A DNA stretch of 64,000 bases, taken from positions 1 to 64,000 of the forward strand of contig WNNJ02003216.1 of NCBI GenBank assembly GCA_012934845.2, read 5' to 3'. The position numbers were made by a program, and so were the translations under genes. Source of the DNA: Pomphorhynchus laevis (Eukaryota > Acanthocephala > Palaeacanthocephala > Echinorhynchida > Pomphorhynchidae). The notes beneath the pieces were generated by a model. That model searched no databases, had not been told where the DNA came from, and was given only the letters and a program-made list of their open reading frames with translations. Below, one piece after another: positions 46,201-54,800 of the stretch (the stretch's first letter is position 1; the number at the start of each line of letters is the position of its first letter).

Positions 46201-46610
46201 CTATTCACTCTATTTATATGTTGCGAATCACTCCCAACTTTGTTGCAGCATCCAGGTGCAGAACAGTTAATACATGGCCTCTTTTCCCTTGCGCACCTGC
46301 AACCCTTGCATTTGGCAGCCTGACCGTTACATGTACAACACTTTAGCTCAGAACTCGGTTTACCCCGTGCCATTCACTGCCTGTAAAATTCCTTGTAGAT
46401 CTGTTTAATACTGCGCACCCTGGGACGTACCCTTGGCGTACGGCTTCGTGGAAACAGTGTACTGTTATTTCCGTTAATAACCTGAGTTCTTTGTAGTTTA
46501 TTGTATTTACTTTCGCTGATGTTATAGATTCGCTGATGTTATGAAATGTATGTTATTTTATTGTATGTTATTTTATTGTATGTTATTTATCTCAAACTTT
46601 TTTTTTAACG
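43224..46610 (-). mobile_element. RLE LINE B, full length, intact frame
   Basis: Bounded on both sides by TGTCTATTGAT. It has a 5' UTR (46374 to about 46600) with ATAAAATAACATACA repeats, one 1011-codon frame, and a 3' UTR with the motif GACCCATTTGCGGGTAAC and an A-rich tail. Looks whole. Confidence 0.85.
43338..46373 (-). CDS. RLE LINE protein: CXC domain, RT, restriction-like endonuclease
   Basis: 1011 codons without a break. aa 11-44: a cysteine-rich CXC-type domain (CCTCNGQAAKCKGCRC, then CINCSAPGCCN). RT: GGAGPSGLDALTW (286-298), ACRLVAIPKKAHGIRPIG, motif A LLAVDASNAFNRINR with Asp416, motif B EEGVTQGDPLAM (464-475), motif C RWFADDA with Asp503/504. Zinc knuckle Cys785, Cys787, His795, Cys799. 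Endonuclease: RHN at 808-810, ARLDIV with Asp856, TFLDVVVFN with Asp873, and SRKNAKYEER. Lineage: R2/NeSL-like RLE LINEs. It nicks target DNA and reverse-transcribes its own RNA there. The ATG at 46373 is the first in frame and precedes the CXC domain, as in the other copies. Confidence 0.92.
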   Translation of the reverse strand: MARGKPSSELKCCTCNGQAAKCKGCRCAREKRPCINCSAPGCCNKVGSDSQHINRVNRNSMTIEPSPQQSDITIEVSKETIMHEIYVNVIQWRPDALSLPKCSASNLFIDMLAEFYHAAINIALPDKNVLKVAIVFVRCVLQQIPSRKIKAIRQTLERRLQLWKNGSFLELFQEASILQTRSKITKNTSTSMDWKRRYCRLVSSGKINAATSVLEESDCTATLRPDHIIDGLTVKELLINLHPPATQPQSPLLLNHLFPGAKKHHPTLFLDIEADDIIRSSKRTTGGAGPSGLDALTWRRMLNSFGHHSRGLADALAKFAIHLATTKVSPDTLEAFVACRLVAIPKKAHGIRPIGVADVSRRIICKTILNHIKSDMQDVADVFQLCASQHSGVEFAIHSLRGEYMNNHDFGLLAVDASNAFNRINRKVAIHNMRYVCPALACVFENIYSVDAQLVLGGDSLYSEEGVTQGDPLAMAVFAMASLPLIRKIQDECPGIIQRWFADDANFVGQPHELKRAWNIIETFGPGIGYFVNPSKTCLLLHHKQRDVEQMFHGIKIEYDGIGILGSFIGTTSYIKHETQKKLEMWTHSIGRISEVCESDPHIGFIGLSKSLQWKWTHFLRTINCHEDMLAPLRESLLFRIFPVLTKYQISDSMSVVLSSPLRLGGIGIMDPVFTSHIEHDSSLAMVKSYTSGSRGAALREQQTSIKLLITTQKRRVFTDRIASVKNTLSNTEQKALVFATTCGASAWLSNCPTKTENFILSQNQFRDGLATRYGWIPEGLPSICVCNASSSLSHLLSCKHGGLPIIRHNEIRDLIACELTTVCHGVATEPCLQRVDDHVVFSKHTTTRDAEARLDIVCSGLYENRFERTFLDVVVFNPHAASCSQDDKAAFSYHESRKNAKYEERVTCIERGIFVPLAFSCSGGIGPTALHIIKRIAWLQATRREGSSYAECVGRLKRKISVVLCRAASECIRGYRSARNRPYARGTNEYQLSGNNFPYTLKAMERQGDA

Positions 46611-46621
46611 TGTCTATTGAT

Positions 46622-46696
46622 TTTTTTTTTTTTTATTTTTTTTTTATTTATTCGAAAATTTTACAAGCATTGTTACCCGCAAATGGGTCATATACG
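46622..46696 (-). mobile_element. RLE LINE B tail, 5'-truncated copy
   Basis: Only the last ~75 bp of the element (the ACCC..GGGT hairpin and A-rich tail), nearly identical to 43224-43295. It is flanked by ACGTGTCTATTGAT on both sides, a clear target-site duplication. Confidence 0.82.
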
Positions 46697-46739
46697 TGTC
46701 TATTGATAATAATATTATTATTATTATTAAAGAGCTTGT

Positions 46740-47035
46740 TTTTTTCCTATAATTTTTGCAGCTAACGGTGGAGCTGGTGAAATAGCTTCAAAGGTGCTAC
46801 GACAAATATGCAGGCGTCAATCTATAAAATCTACTCGGCCATACAACGAATGCATGCGTGATTTGAGGATCAAAACGGGACTAGCGCTAGCAAGAGCAGC
46901 ATCATTACAAGTCCGCTGCACTCCGTTGAGTAATATGTCGGGACAATGTGCTTGACAGTGCAAGAAACTTTTCTAGTTTGTAGAACATTTTACTTCTTTT
47001 TTTTCTTGAATAAATCTTCTCTTCAAAAAAAAAAA
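46740..47035 (+). pseudogene. RLE LINE, last ~60 codons and 3' tail
   Basis: NGGAGEIASKVLRQICRRQS, then CMRDLRIKTGLALARAASLQ and a stop at about 46955, matching the C-terminus of the other RLE LINEs. The 3' UTR ends in an A-run near 47035. Another heavily 5'-truncated insertion in the same small interval. Confidence 0.72.
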
Positions 47036-47039
47036 AATT

Positions 47040-47490
47040 ATTATTAAATAATAATAATAATATTGAGTATAAAAAAAAGTTTGAGATAAAATAACATACA
47101 TTTGAGATAAAATAACATACATTTGAGATCTAAAGTAAATACAATAAAATAACATACAAGGTATCCTGGGTGTGATTTGAACTCTCAGAAAGAAGAAGAA
47201 GAAAAAATATCCTTTAATAATTATTATTATTCCAATACATACCAAAATTCCTTTTCTGCTGTGCATCCGGAATCTGTGGTCGGGACAACGAGTTTAAACC
47301 AAAATTCAAGCAGTCATCCCGAGATACAAGGGCTCTGACTAGTGTGCATATTATTTGGTTTCTAATAAACACAATAAAATAACATACAGCTGCTTAATAA
47401 ACTACTTACAAAATCACTGAATTATAACTGATTACAATCAAATTTACATCATCAATTTCCTCTAACATACATACACTATAACACACAAGC
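47040..47490 (+). promoter_or_regulatory. RLE LINE A 5' region with ATAACATACA repeats
   Basis: Contains several copies of ATAAAATAACATACA (47093-47145, 47371-47390), also present on the minus strand at 46540-46600 upstream of element B. AACTGATTACAAT near 47428 and the ACATACATACACTATAAC leader recur in the 5' region of the 6030 fragment. Likely leader/promoter; the activity is inferred. The element's exact 5' end is uncertain. Confidence 0.5.
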
Positions 47491-50397
47491 ATGCCTCGAG
47501 GTGTCCCATCCTCTACATACAAATGCTGTACGTGTAATGGACAGGCAGCTAAATGCAAAAACTGTAAATGTGCAAGAGCGAAACATCCTTGTACAAATTG
47601 TTCGGCAGCACACTGCCTTAATAAACTCGAAAATCCTGCGGATATTACCAATATAAACACAAATCATTGTAACGATGGACATCGGAATAACACCTTTAAT
47701 AACGAATACGTCCATCCAATCCAACCAGTCCACAACGACGACATACAATGTGAAGCGTCAATATCTCATCAAAACAGTGTTTCACCTGAATACATCGATG
47801 TGATGTTCACGGAAGTGGCACTCTGGAAGCCGAATTTGTTAAGACTACCAAGGTGTCAAGCGTCGAAATCGTTTATTTCCGAAATGGCTCGCATCTATGA
47901 ATTTGCAGCATCTGACAGTTGTTCTCTTAAATTGGCGATTATTTTACCTCAACTCGTGCTACAACGATGCCGAAACTCAAAAATGAAGCAAACAAAAGAA
48001 CTTATACAGAGAAGGATGGAATCTTGGCAGACCGGTAATTATGATGCGCTACTAGGCGAAGCCCGCTATCTGCAATATCAAAATTCCAAAAGAAACAAAA
48101 TTGATAATATCGAGGACGACTGGCGTCGCTCATTCAGAAAGCTCGTTCTTAACGGGCGTTTGACAACTGCCGTAAGGTTATTGGATTTGGAACCTGGAGT
48201 TGGTATACCTTTGGATATCGATGATGCTATTGAAGATAAAACAGTACGGCAACTTCTTCTCGACAAGCATCCAGAGCCTGCATTACTTGACGAAGATGCC
48301 ATCCTTTCTTCCCCCTTGAAAAACGATGCAGTCTTCCATCCGATAGCATTCGACTCGATTGACGCAGATTCAATTATCACGGCTGCTTGTAGAATGAGTG
48401 GTGGAGCAGGCCCATCTGGCCTTGATGCGAAGGCATGGATCGCAATGCTATCTACGTTTGGAACTGAGTCGCGAAATCTAGCGGATGCACTGGCTCTCTT
48501 CTCAAAGCATTTGTCAACTTGTAAAATACCTAAAACTTCGATGGAGGCTTTTACCACAAGCCGACTAATTCCACTAAGCAAACTTCATGGCATTCGTCCA
48601 ATAGGTATCGGGGATGTCTCCAGAAGAATTATTTCGAAGGCCATACTCAAAGTTGTTCAGCCTCAGCTGCAACACGCATGTGGTTCTATACAATATTGTG
48701 CATCACATCGGGCCGGAACTGAATGTGTTATTCATGCTCTGAAAACACATCTTTCTAATGAGAACAACATACTTCTCACCATCGACGCGGACAATGCTTT
48801 TAATCGCATTAATAGAAAATTGGCTTTACGTAATATGCCTTATATTTGTCCAGCATTATCAGTCGTATTGTCAAACTTGTATAGAGATCCTACTCGAATG
48901 GCTACAGGAAACGAATACATATGGTCTTCAGAAGGATTTACACAGGGTGATGTTTTTTCAATGGCTGCTTTCAGTGCCGCAACGCTACCATTAATATACC
49001 GGCTTATAAAAAAATGCCCCAATGTTGAACAATTATGGTATGCTGATGATGGTAATATGGTTGGTCCGCCTAGTATGGTTAAGGCGGCTTTCAAAATGTT
49101 AATGTTGCTTGGTCCGAAGTATGGTTTTTACATCAATCCCGAAAAATGTAAAATCTACTCTAACGGATATGACAGTACATCGCTACAAACAGAATTCAGT
49201 GACACCAATATTCCGATAATGGAAAACGGTGTGAAAATTCTTGGTTCCCCGATCGGTAAATACGCTTACGTTAAGCAGTTTGTATCATCATTTGTGCAGG
49301 ATATATCGAATTCCATTGAACGGTTGGTAGATATGGGTGAACTCGATGTTCAGGTTGCGTATACGGCTTTTATCAGATCAATTCAGCACAAATGGTCGCA
49401 TCTCCTGAGGACTTGTGAATGTTCTGTAGATTGGATTGGTCCTCTGTCTGAAAGAATAAAAATGATGATATCTAAGCTGTTTAATATCGATCTTTCAAGT
49501 GATGAATTTATATGGAGAACGCTTTGCCTCAGTTACAGGGACGGTGGCGTAAGTATACGTGATCCTTCAGCATTGGTTCAATCGGAATATGAATCATCTA
49601 CTTCCATATGCGCTCCATGTTTGGAAGGTTACTCCGGCGAATCACTAAAAGGAAAACAAGATACGATAATTAAACTAATCCGCGCTCAAAATATCTCCCG
49701 TTGTAAAATTAATCGCAATAATATTCTCGATAATTGCAATCATTTATTGAGAATGTCAATAGAACACTCGTCAGTCAAAGGTGCATCATCATGGCTTTCA
49801 GTTTATCCATCGCATGAAAGGAATTCAAGGCTAAGCAACGATGAATTTCGAGACGCTATGGCGGCGCGATACGGTTTTCTTCCAAAAAGCGCTCCGTCCT
49901 ATTGTCAATGTGGTACAGTAAATTCTCTGGCGCACTCGCTTTCGTGTTCACTTGGTGGACTTCCATCTATGAGACATGACGTGGTACGGGATTTCTTAGC
50001 ATACACGCTTACTGAGATATGTCCATCTGTACAAATCGAACCTCGACTGGCGCCTGTTTCTTCAAATGTAACTTTCTTGAAACAAACAACTACTAAGGAT
50101 AAAGAAGCGAGATTGGACATATCATGCAACGGATTGTTTGGTGACAAGACGGAACGTACTTTAATAGATGTTTGCATTTTTAATGCGCTCGCGCCGTCGA
50201 ATTTATCAAGGAATCCAAGTGCGTGTTTTGAGTATCACGAAAGCCGAAAAAGAAATAAATATCTAGAAAGAATAACCGAAATTGAAAGAGCATCTTTCAT
50301 TCCTGTTGTATTGTCGAACTCTGGAGGTGCAGGTAAGGGCACGGAAAGTCTTCTGAAAAAAAATCGCGAATACTATCGCCGAAAGAGCAGAGGTTAA
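47491..50397 (+). CDS. RLE LINE A protein: CXC domain, RT, RLE, late frameshift
   Basis: 968 codons. The CXC-type domain is at aa 11-44 (CCTCNGQAAKCKNCKC, CTNCSAAHCLN). RT: GGAGPSGLDAKAW (304-316), SRLIPLSKLHGIRPIGIG, motif A LLTIDADNAFNRINR with Asp432, motif B SEGFTQGDVFSMAAF, motif C WYADDG with Asp519/520. Then GASSWLSVYP, the zinc knuckle CQCGTVNSLAHSLSC, MRHDVVRD and endonuclease motifs ARLDIS, RTLIDVCIFN and ESRKRNKYLER. After LLKK an A8 run (50356-50363) shifts the frame. The next frame continues with the family's usual end, SDVISTLRCRIGIRLVRM, to TAA at 50510-50512. All enzymatic motifs lie before the shift. Clearly a different lineage from B. Confidence 0.9.
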   Translation: MPRGVPSSTYKCCTCNGQAAKCKNCKCARAKHPCTNCSAAHCLNKLENPADITNINTNHCNDGHRNNTFNNEYVHPIQPVHNDDIQCEASISHQNSVSPEYIDVMFTEVALWKPNLLRLPRCQASKSFISEMARIYEFAASDSCSLKLAIILPQLVLQRCRNSKMKQTKELIQRRMESWQTGNYDALLGEARYLQYQNSKRNKIDNIEDDWRRSFRKLVLNGRLTTAVRLLDLEPGVGIPLDIDDAIEDKTVRQLLLDKHPEPALLDEDAILSSPLKNDAVFHPIAFDSIDADSIITAACRMSGGAGPSGLDAKAWIAMLSTFGTESRNLADALALFSKHLSTCKIPKTSMEAFTTSRLIPLSKLHGIRPIGIGDVSRRIISKAILKVVQPQLQHACGSIQYCASHRAGTECVIHALKTHLSNENNILLTIDADNAFNRINRKLALRNMPYICPALSVVLSNLYRDPTRMATGNEYIWSSEGFTQGDVFSMAAFSAATLPLIYRLIKKCPNVEQLWYADDGNMVGPPSMVKAAFKMLMLLGPKYGFYINPEKCKIYSNGYDSTSLQTEFSDTNIPIMENGVKILGSPIGKYAYVKQFVSSFVQDISNSIERLVDMGELDVQVAYTAFIRSIQHKWSHLLRTCECSVDWIGPLSERIKMMISKLFNIDLSSDEFIWRTLCLSYRDGGVSIRDPSALVQSEYESSTSICAPCLEGYSGESLKGKQDTIIKLIRAQNISRCKINRNNILDNCNHLLRMSIEHSSVKGASSWLSVYPSHERNSRLSNDEFRDAMAARYGFLPKSAPSYCQCGTVNSLAHSLSCSLGGLPSMRHDVVRDFLAYTLTEICPSVQIEPRLAPVSSNVTFLKQTTTKDKEARLDISCNGLFGDKTERTLIDVCIFNALAPSNLSRNPSACFEYHESRKRNKYLERITEIERASFIPVVLSNSGGAGKGTESLLKKNREYYRRKSRG

Positions 50398-50635
50398 GTA
50401 TTCGGATGTAATTTCAACGCTGCGTTGTAGAATAGGCATCCGTCTCGTAAGGATGGTATCCCGGTGCATTAGAGGATCCAGATCGGCGTTTCATCGTCCA
50501 GTTTTTGCATAACTACACATACAGATAATTATTTTTTTTGAATTGACAAATAGGGCCCATTAGAGGGTTACCTTTAATTTTATGTTTTACTAATAAAGAA
50601 AATAAATTAAAAAAAAAATTAAATACAACAGCAGC
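50398..50635 (+). other. RLE LINE A, shifted C-terminus and 3' UTR
   Basis: 50398-50512 encodes the usual family C-terminus in the +1-shifted frame. The UTR contains GGGCCCATTAGAGGGTTACC (about 50551-50570), the block shared with other RLE tails, then AATAAAG and an A-rich tail near 50620. Confidence 0.7.
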
Positions 50636-50705
50636 AAAAGAGCGTAGAGCTCGTACAGGCTGGGTACAGGGTTAAAAAAAATATATCAATGAAAATCCGA
50701 TTGTT

Positions 50706-53462
50706 TTAAGTTAGTACATTCTTCAGATTTCTCTTGAAGGACAAAATACTGGAGGCCGAAACCACTTGACTTGGTAGCTTATTCCAGCTTTTCCACGTTC
50801 GGTTGACAATTGTGTTAAATCTTCTTCGTGGACGAATGTGGGTCTTTAACGTGAGGTGATGTCCCCTCAATCTGTTTGAATTTCGAAGTTCGAACAGTTT
50901 GCGACAAACATGTTCCCTCTGCCCTTTTTGAACATTAAGCGCTGTCCACACAAACATTAAATCAGATGACTTTAAAGATTTCTTCACTGTGGTCACACCA
51001 AGTGCGTGAAGTCGAAAAATGAATGAGAGCTTGCGTTGGCTGGGTACAAGATGTGTGGCCTTGCGTAATATGGATTCGTACATGTTCATCTCTGTCGTAG
51101 TTTGAGGGTGACAGACAGGTGAAGCGTATCTCATTAAAGATAAGACATAAGCATTGTAAATTAACTTAAAACTGGATGCGTCAAGCTGGCCAATGGTCCT
51201 TCTAATAAGTCCTAAAATTCGACGGCATTTAGCAACTGTGTGACTGGTATGTGGGATGGTCGATAAGCTTCTATTTACGATCACTCCAAGGTCTTGAAAT
51301 TGGAGAACTGTTTCAATTTCTCTTCCGTCAATGGTATATGATGAATTGATGTGTAGATGTCCGATACGCATATGTTTTGACTTATCGGGGTTTAATACCA
51401 GTCCCCGTTGATTACACCATACCTTAATATTATCAATGTCTCTCTGGAGTATCATTGGATCTCGGCTATCGATTATTGGTCGCCAAATTTTCAAGTCGTC
51501 GGCATATAAACCACATGGACTCGAAATAGCTGTAGTAAGCTCGTTGATGTAAATAATGAAGAGCAATGGACTGAGTACCGATCCCTGAGGAACACCGCGT
51601 CCAGGATTTCTTGTTTTTGACATTTGTTTATTAGCTAATACAGTAATCTTCCGATTTCTAAGGAAGGAGTTAATCCAATTAAGGAGGGTTCCTCTGATGC
51701 CGTACTGTTCCAGCGTAATAAGGAGGACATCATAGTATATCCGATCAAATGCTTTGCTGAGGTCGAAAAACAAGACATCAACACTAACTCCAGCCTCGGC
51801 ATATCTGGTCCAATCACTCCTCGCAAGTATGAGGTTTGTGACAGTAGATCTTCCTGGGCGGAAACCATGCTGGTTGTCGCAGAGTACTTGGTTATCTTCT
51901 AGGTGCCCGATGATTCGTTTAAAAAGCAGTTTCTCTAGCACTTTACAAGCAACGCAGGTAAGGCTTATGGGCCGATAGTTGCTTGCTAGATTACGGTCGC
52001 CTTTTTTGTAGAGAGGTCGGATTATAGAACATTTCCAATCTGATGGTATACAGCCTGTTGACAAGGAGAAATCGAATATGGTGTGTAAAGGTTCATATAT
52101 TACTGGTGCAAGTTCCCGAAGAAGAATTGGAGGAATATTGTCTGGTCCTGCCGCAATTGATCGTGGTAGCTTTAGAAGTTCGTTAAGAACCTCAAATTTA
52201 TCAAATGGAGTAAATTCGTAACACGGATATTGAGCTGTGGAGAATCTGGGGCAATACTGACAGGTAGGACTCTCTAGCGTGAATTGATCTAGGAAAATAT
52301 TGGCAATTGCTTTGTCATCAGATGTGAGCTCACCGGTTTCCATAAATATAGAGTTAATCTCAGACGTAGTTGATTTTAATGAGCTGATATGTTTAAACAA
52401 TTTACTGGGAAATCTTTTTGATGATCGACAAAGATTGGAAACGAAGCACCTGCGTTTCTGACGTTTGAGTGCCGTAACTTGATTTCGTAATTCCTTGTAA
52501 TCGATCCAAGAACAATTCTGTTCTTTAAATTTTTTGTAAATTTTGTCTCTTGTCTTAATCATTTGTTTAATCTGCGAGTCAAACCAAATGGGAGTTTTGT
52601 GGGATGTGCGCTGACGTTTTAAAGGGGAGAAGTAATTTAGAGCATTGATCAAAGTAGATTTGAAATTTTCCCAGCACTGATCGATGCCAATTTCATATGG
52701 ATTAGGCCATTGAATGTTTCGAATAGCTTGCGTCATACTTGCGAAATTCGCTTTGAAGGGATTCAATTCGGGTTTTGCCGAGGGGGCTGTTCTAAAGAGA
52801 CTGACAGAAAGCGCCAGCCTAATGACACAATGATCACTGTGGCCAATAGGGGGGCTGAGAGAGATTTCATCAATTGTGGGTTCCCCTCGTGATAAGCAGA
52901 GGTCTAAAATGGCAGATGATTGCTTCCTCCTTCTAGTGGGTTCGTGAATATGCTGGGTTAGATTGAGATCGTTGAACGTATCAAGGAGATTGGATGATTC
53001 AACATCACAACCATGTGTCGAAGTATATAGGTCCCAATTGACATGAGGCATATTGAAGTCTCCTAGGATAATGATCGGTGATAAGCTTGTTAGGTGATGT
53101 CGTAAAGAGATGCCAATCTTTTCAGTTGCGGAGCGCGGAGATCGGTAAAATAAACCGATTTTTAGTTTCTGTCTATCAGGAGAAGATACTGTTGCCCACA
53201 GATATTCGTTGTATGAATCATCTGATACAATGCTGTGCTCGATGATGGTTAACGGTTGCTTGACGTATAATATAACTCCACCTCCTTTTGAGGCGGTTCG
53301 ATCCGATCGTATAACAAAGTAGCCTGGGATTGAGATTTCATTATCAGATATATCGTTGTTAAGCCAGGTTTCACTCAATGCTATGATGTTTGTGTTCATT
53401 GAATTAACGAGACACAATATTTCGTCAAATTTGTTGTACATGCTTAAACAGTTAGAGTACAT
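50706..53462 (-). CDS. CR1-like ORF2: APE endonuclease and RT
   Basis: 918 codons. Endonuclease: IIALSETWLNNDISDN, RSDRTASKGGGVILYV, GLFYRSPRSA, IILGDFNMPHVNWD, SAILDLCLSRGEP and GHSDHCVIRL. The linker has TPIWFDSQIKQMIKTRDKIY. RT: AAGPDNIPPILLRELAPVI, NYRPISLTCVACKVLEKLL, motif A VLFFDLSKAFDRIYYD, motif [16 protein letters not shown], motif C GLYADDLKIW. The C-terminal region has ASPVCHP and WKSWNKLP. The frame is open upstream of the first ATG to the ORF1 stop region, and residues like ISIMYSNC belong to the family's usual start. So initiation may be earlier or by reinitiation. Confidence 0.9.
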   Translation of the reverse strand: MYSNCLSMYNKFDEILCLVNSMNTNIIALSETWLNNDISDNEISIPGYFVIRSDRTASKGGGVILYVKQPLTIIEHSIVSDDSYNEYLWATVSSPDRQKLKIGLFYRSPRSATEKIGISLRHHLTSLSPIIILGDFNMPHVNWDLYTSTHGCDVESSNLLDTFNDLNLTQHIHEPTRRRKQSSAILDLCLSRGEPTIDEISLSPPIGHSDHCVIRLALSVSLFRTAPSAKPELNPFKANFASMTQAIRNIQWPNPYEIGIDQCWENFKSTLINALNYFSPLKRQRTSHKTPIWFDSQIKQMIKTRDKIYKKFKEQNCSWIDYKELRNQVTALKRQKRRCFVSNLCRSSKRFPSKLFKHISSLKSTTSEINSIFMETGELTSDDKAIANIFLDQFTLESPTCQYCPRFSTAQYPCYEFTPFDKFEVLNELLKLPRSIAAGPDNIPPILLRELAPVIYEPLHTIFDFSLSTGCIPSDWKCSIIRPLYKKGDRNLASNYRPISLTCVACKVLEKLLFKRIIGHLEDNQVLCDNQHGFRPGRSTVTNLILARSDWTRYAEAGVSVDVLFFDLSKAFDRIYYDVLLITLEQYGIRGTLLNWINSFLRNRKITVLANKQMSKTRNPGRGVPQGSVLSPLLFIIYINELTTAISSPCGLYADDLKIWRPIIDSRDPMILQRDIDNIKVWCNQRGLVLNPDKSKHMRIGHLHINSSYTIDGREIETVLQFQDLGVIVNRSLSTIPHTSHTVAKCRRILGLIRRTIGQLDASSFKLIYNAYVLSLMRYASPVCHPQTTTEMNMYESILRKATHLVPSQRKLSFIFRLHALGVTTVKKSLKSSDLMFVWTALNVQKGQREHVCRKLFELRNSNRLRGHHLTLKTHIRPRRRFNTIVNRTWKSWNKLPSQVVSASSILSFKRNLKNVLT

Positions 53463-53533
53463 GATGGAAATATTATTTTGAGAGTAACGGCAGTCGTGTG
53501 GTGTCTCTGTTGGTGTTGAAATTGGATTGATGT

Positions 53534-54778
53534 TTACGTGGTGGATGCACGAATCTGTGCGGCGGAGAGTGTCGATGGAACGCTTAGACGGATTCCGAGG
53601 CTGAATCGCGTATTTACCCTTCGCCGCACAACTTGAAAATTTTTCACAATTAGATTTTTTTCACCGTTTTGAATTCTTTGTTGAAGCTCTTTCCTTGCCG
53701 ATTTCAATCTGTTTCTATCTTCAGTGCTGAGGTCAGGTAGAAGTCTGATACTGGAGCCCCTTAACTTAAAGGAATTCTTGATGATTTGCTTACTAGTCTC
53801 GGGGCTATCAACAACAACTTTCAAAAGCCTTGGTTTGGTACCATCTTGTTTCTTCCCAATGCGAAAGAGGTGTATTACCTGTCTATTTTGTTCGACTGAT
53901 ATTTCTGTTGGGAGAACAGTTGAAAGAACTTGCTTTACTGAATCAACATCATGTTTAATCCGGATGAGACTGTTTGGACTCGGTGATTCATTTAAATTTA
54001 CAATGATAAAACATTTATCCCGATCGAATGTTCGGCGTTTATGTCGTTTAGGCTCAGATAGAATAGGTATATTGGGGTTATCAGTGTTGTTTACAGTGGA
54101 TTTGGTATGATTTATCATTTGTTTTAGTGTTCCATCCATTTTATATAGACTATGGGTTGTTTGAGGACAATAAAAAGTTGGGAGTGCTGTGTGATGTGGT
54201 GCTTCTGTGTTTGTTTCCGGCCTTGGATGTGTTTTCTGAGTGATATGGAATGTTTGTTTCTGTGTATCCTTGTGAGAAATGATGGAATTCTCTAGATTTG
54301 ACGAATCCAGGAAATCGGATTTAAGGTTAGATAAGGAAGTTTCAAGGGTTGTTGCCTTTACGATTCGCGATCTTGCATGTCCTCGTGTCCAAACTCGAGT
54401 AGGGGTAGATTTCCGGAATGTTGAAGTATCAGATGTTGCCGTTATGTTGATCGGAGCGATTTCATTGTCTAGTGAAGGTACTGTATCTTGCTCGAATACT
54501 TCACATGTATAAGGGATATCTGATCGTAATGGTTTATCAGTGTATTCGGTTAGTGAGCGTAGATCGTTAATAGTCTTATTTAAATTTGCAATTGCAAGAG
54601 CTGCACAGAAACCACAATAGAAATTGCGACTCGTCATTGTTTGAGAACTGTCTGAGGGGAAGCTTACTTTGGTCCATATCGTGCAGCCGTGAGAGTCACA
54701 TGCCACTTCATTATCTGCGTACCTAACCGACTTTGTTGTATTGTTGTGTTTCGCTTGCTTGTTGGTCTTCTTTGTCAT
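53534..54778 (-). CDS. CR1-like ORF1: zinc motif plus RRM-like region
   Basis: 414 codons. The N-terminal motif ACDSHGCTIWTKVSF (about aa 26-40) and YCGFCAA (about 54-60) give a C-x4-C...C-x2-C pattern like a PHD/treble-clef finger. The middle is Thr/Ser-rich and looks disordered. The C-terminal RRM-like region starts RDKCFIIVNLNESPSPN and includes QVIHLFRIGKKQDGTKPRLL, SFKLRGSSIRLLPDL and NLIVKNFQVVRRR. ORF1 proteins coat the element RNA and act as chaperones. The same layout occurs in the L2-like and other CR1-like elements of the window. Confidence 0.85.
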   Translation of the reverse strand: MTKKTNKQAKHNNTTKSVRYADNEVACDSHGCTIWTKVSFPSDSSQTMTSRNFYCGFCAALAIANLNKTINDLRSLTEYTDKPLRSDIPYTCEVFEQDTVPSLDNEIAPINITATSDTSTFRKSTPTRVWTRGHARSRIVKATTLETSLSNLKSDFLDSSNLENSIISHKDTQKQTFHITQKTHPRPETNTEAPHHTALPTFYCPQTTHSLYKMDGTLKQMINHTKSTVNNTDNPNIPILSEPKRHKRRTFDRDKCFIIVNLNESPSPNSLIRIKHDVDSVKQVLSTVLPTEISVEQNRQVIHLFRIGKKQDGTKPRLLKVVVDSPETSKQIIKNSFKLRGSSIRLLPDLSTEDRNRLKSARKELQQRIQNGEKNLIVKNFQVVRRRVNTRFSLGIRLSVPSTLSAAQIRASTT

Positions 54779-54800
54779 ATTTTTGTCATATAATGTGATA

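Larger units (their letters stand above)
50636..54800 (-). mobile_element. CR1-like LINE, full length, both ORFs open
   Basis: ORF1 (54778-53534) and ORF2 (53462-50706) on the minus strand with 71 bp between them; the 3' UTR runs to about 50636. The 5' limit is not marked by a repeat I can see. The only CR1-like copy here with two undamaged frames. Confidence 0.85.

Noticed and set aside
46590-46610. AAGTTTGAG upstream of both RLE LINEs, resembling the end of the nematode SL1 spliced leader
   Set aside because: Only nine bases match, the rest of SL1 is absent, and an A-run precedes it. Too weak to claim trans-splicing or a nematode host.
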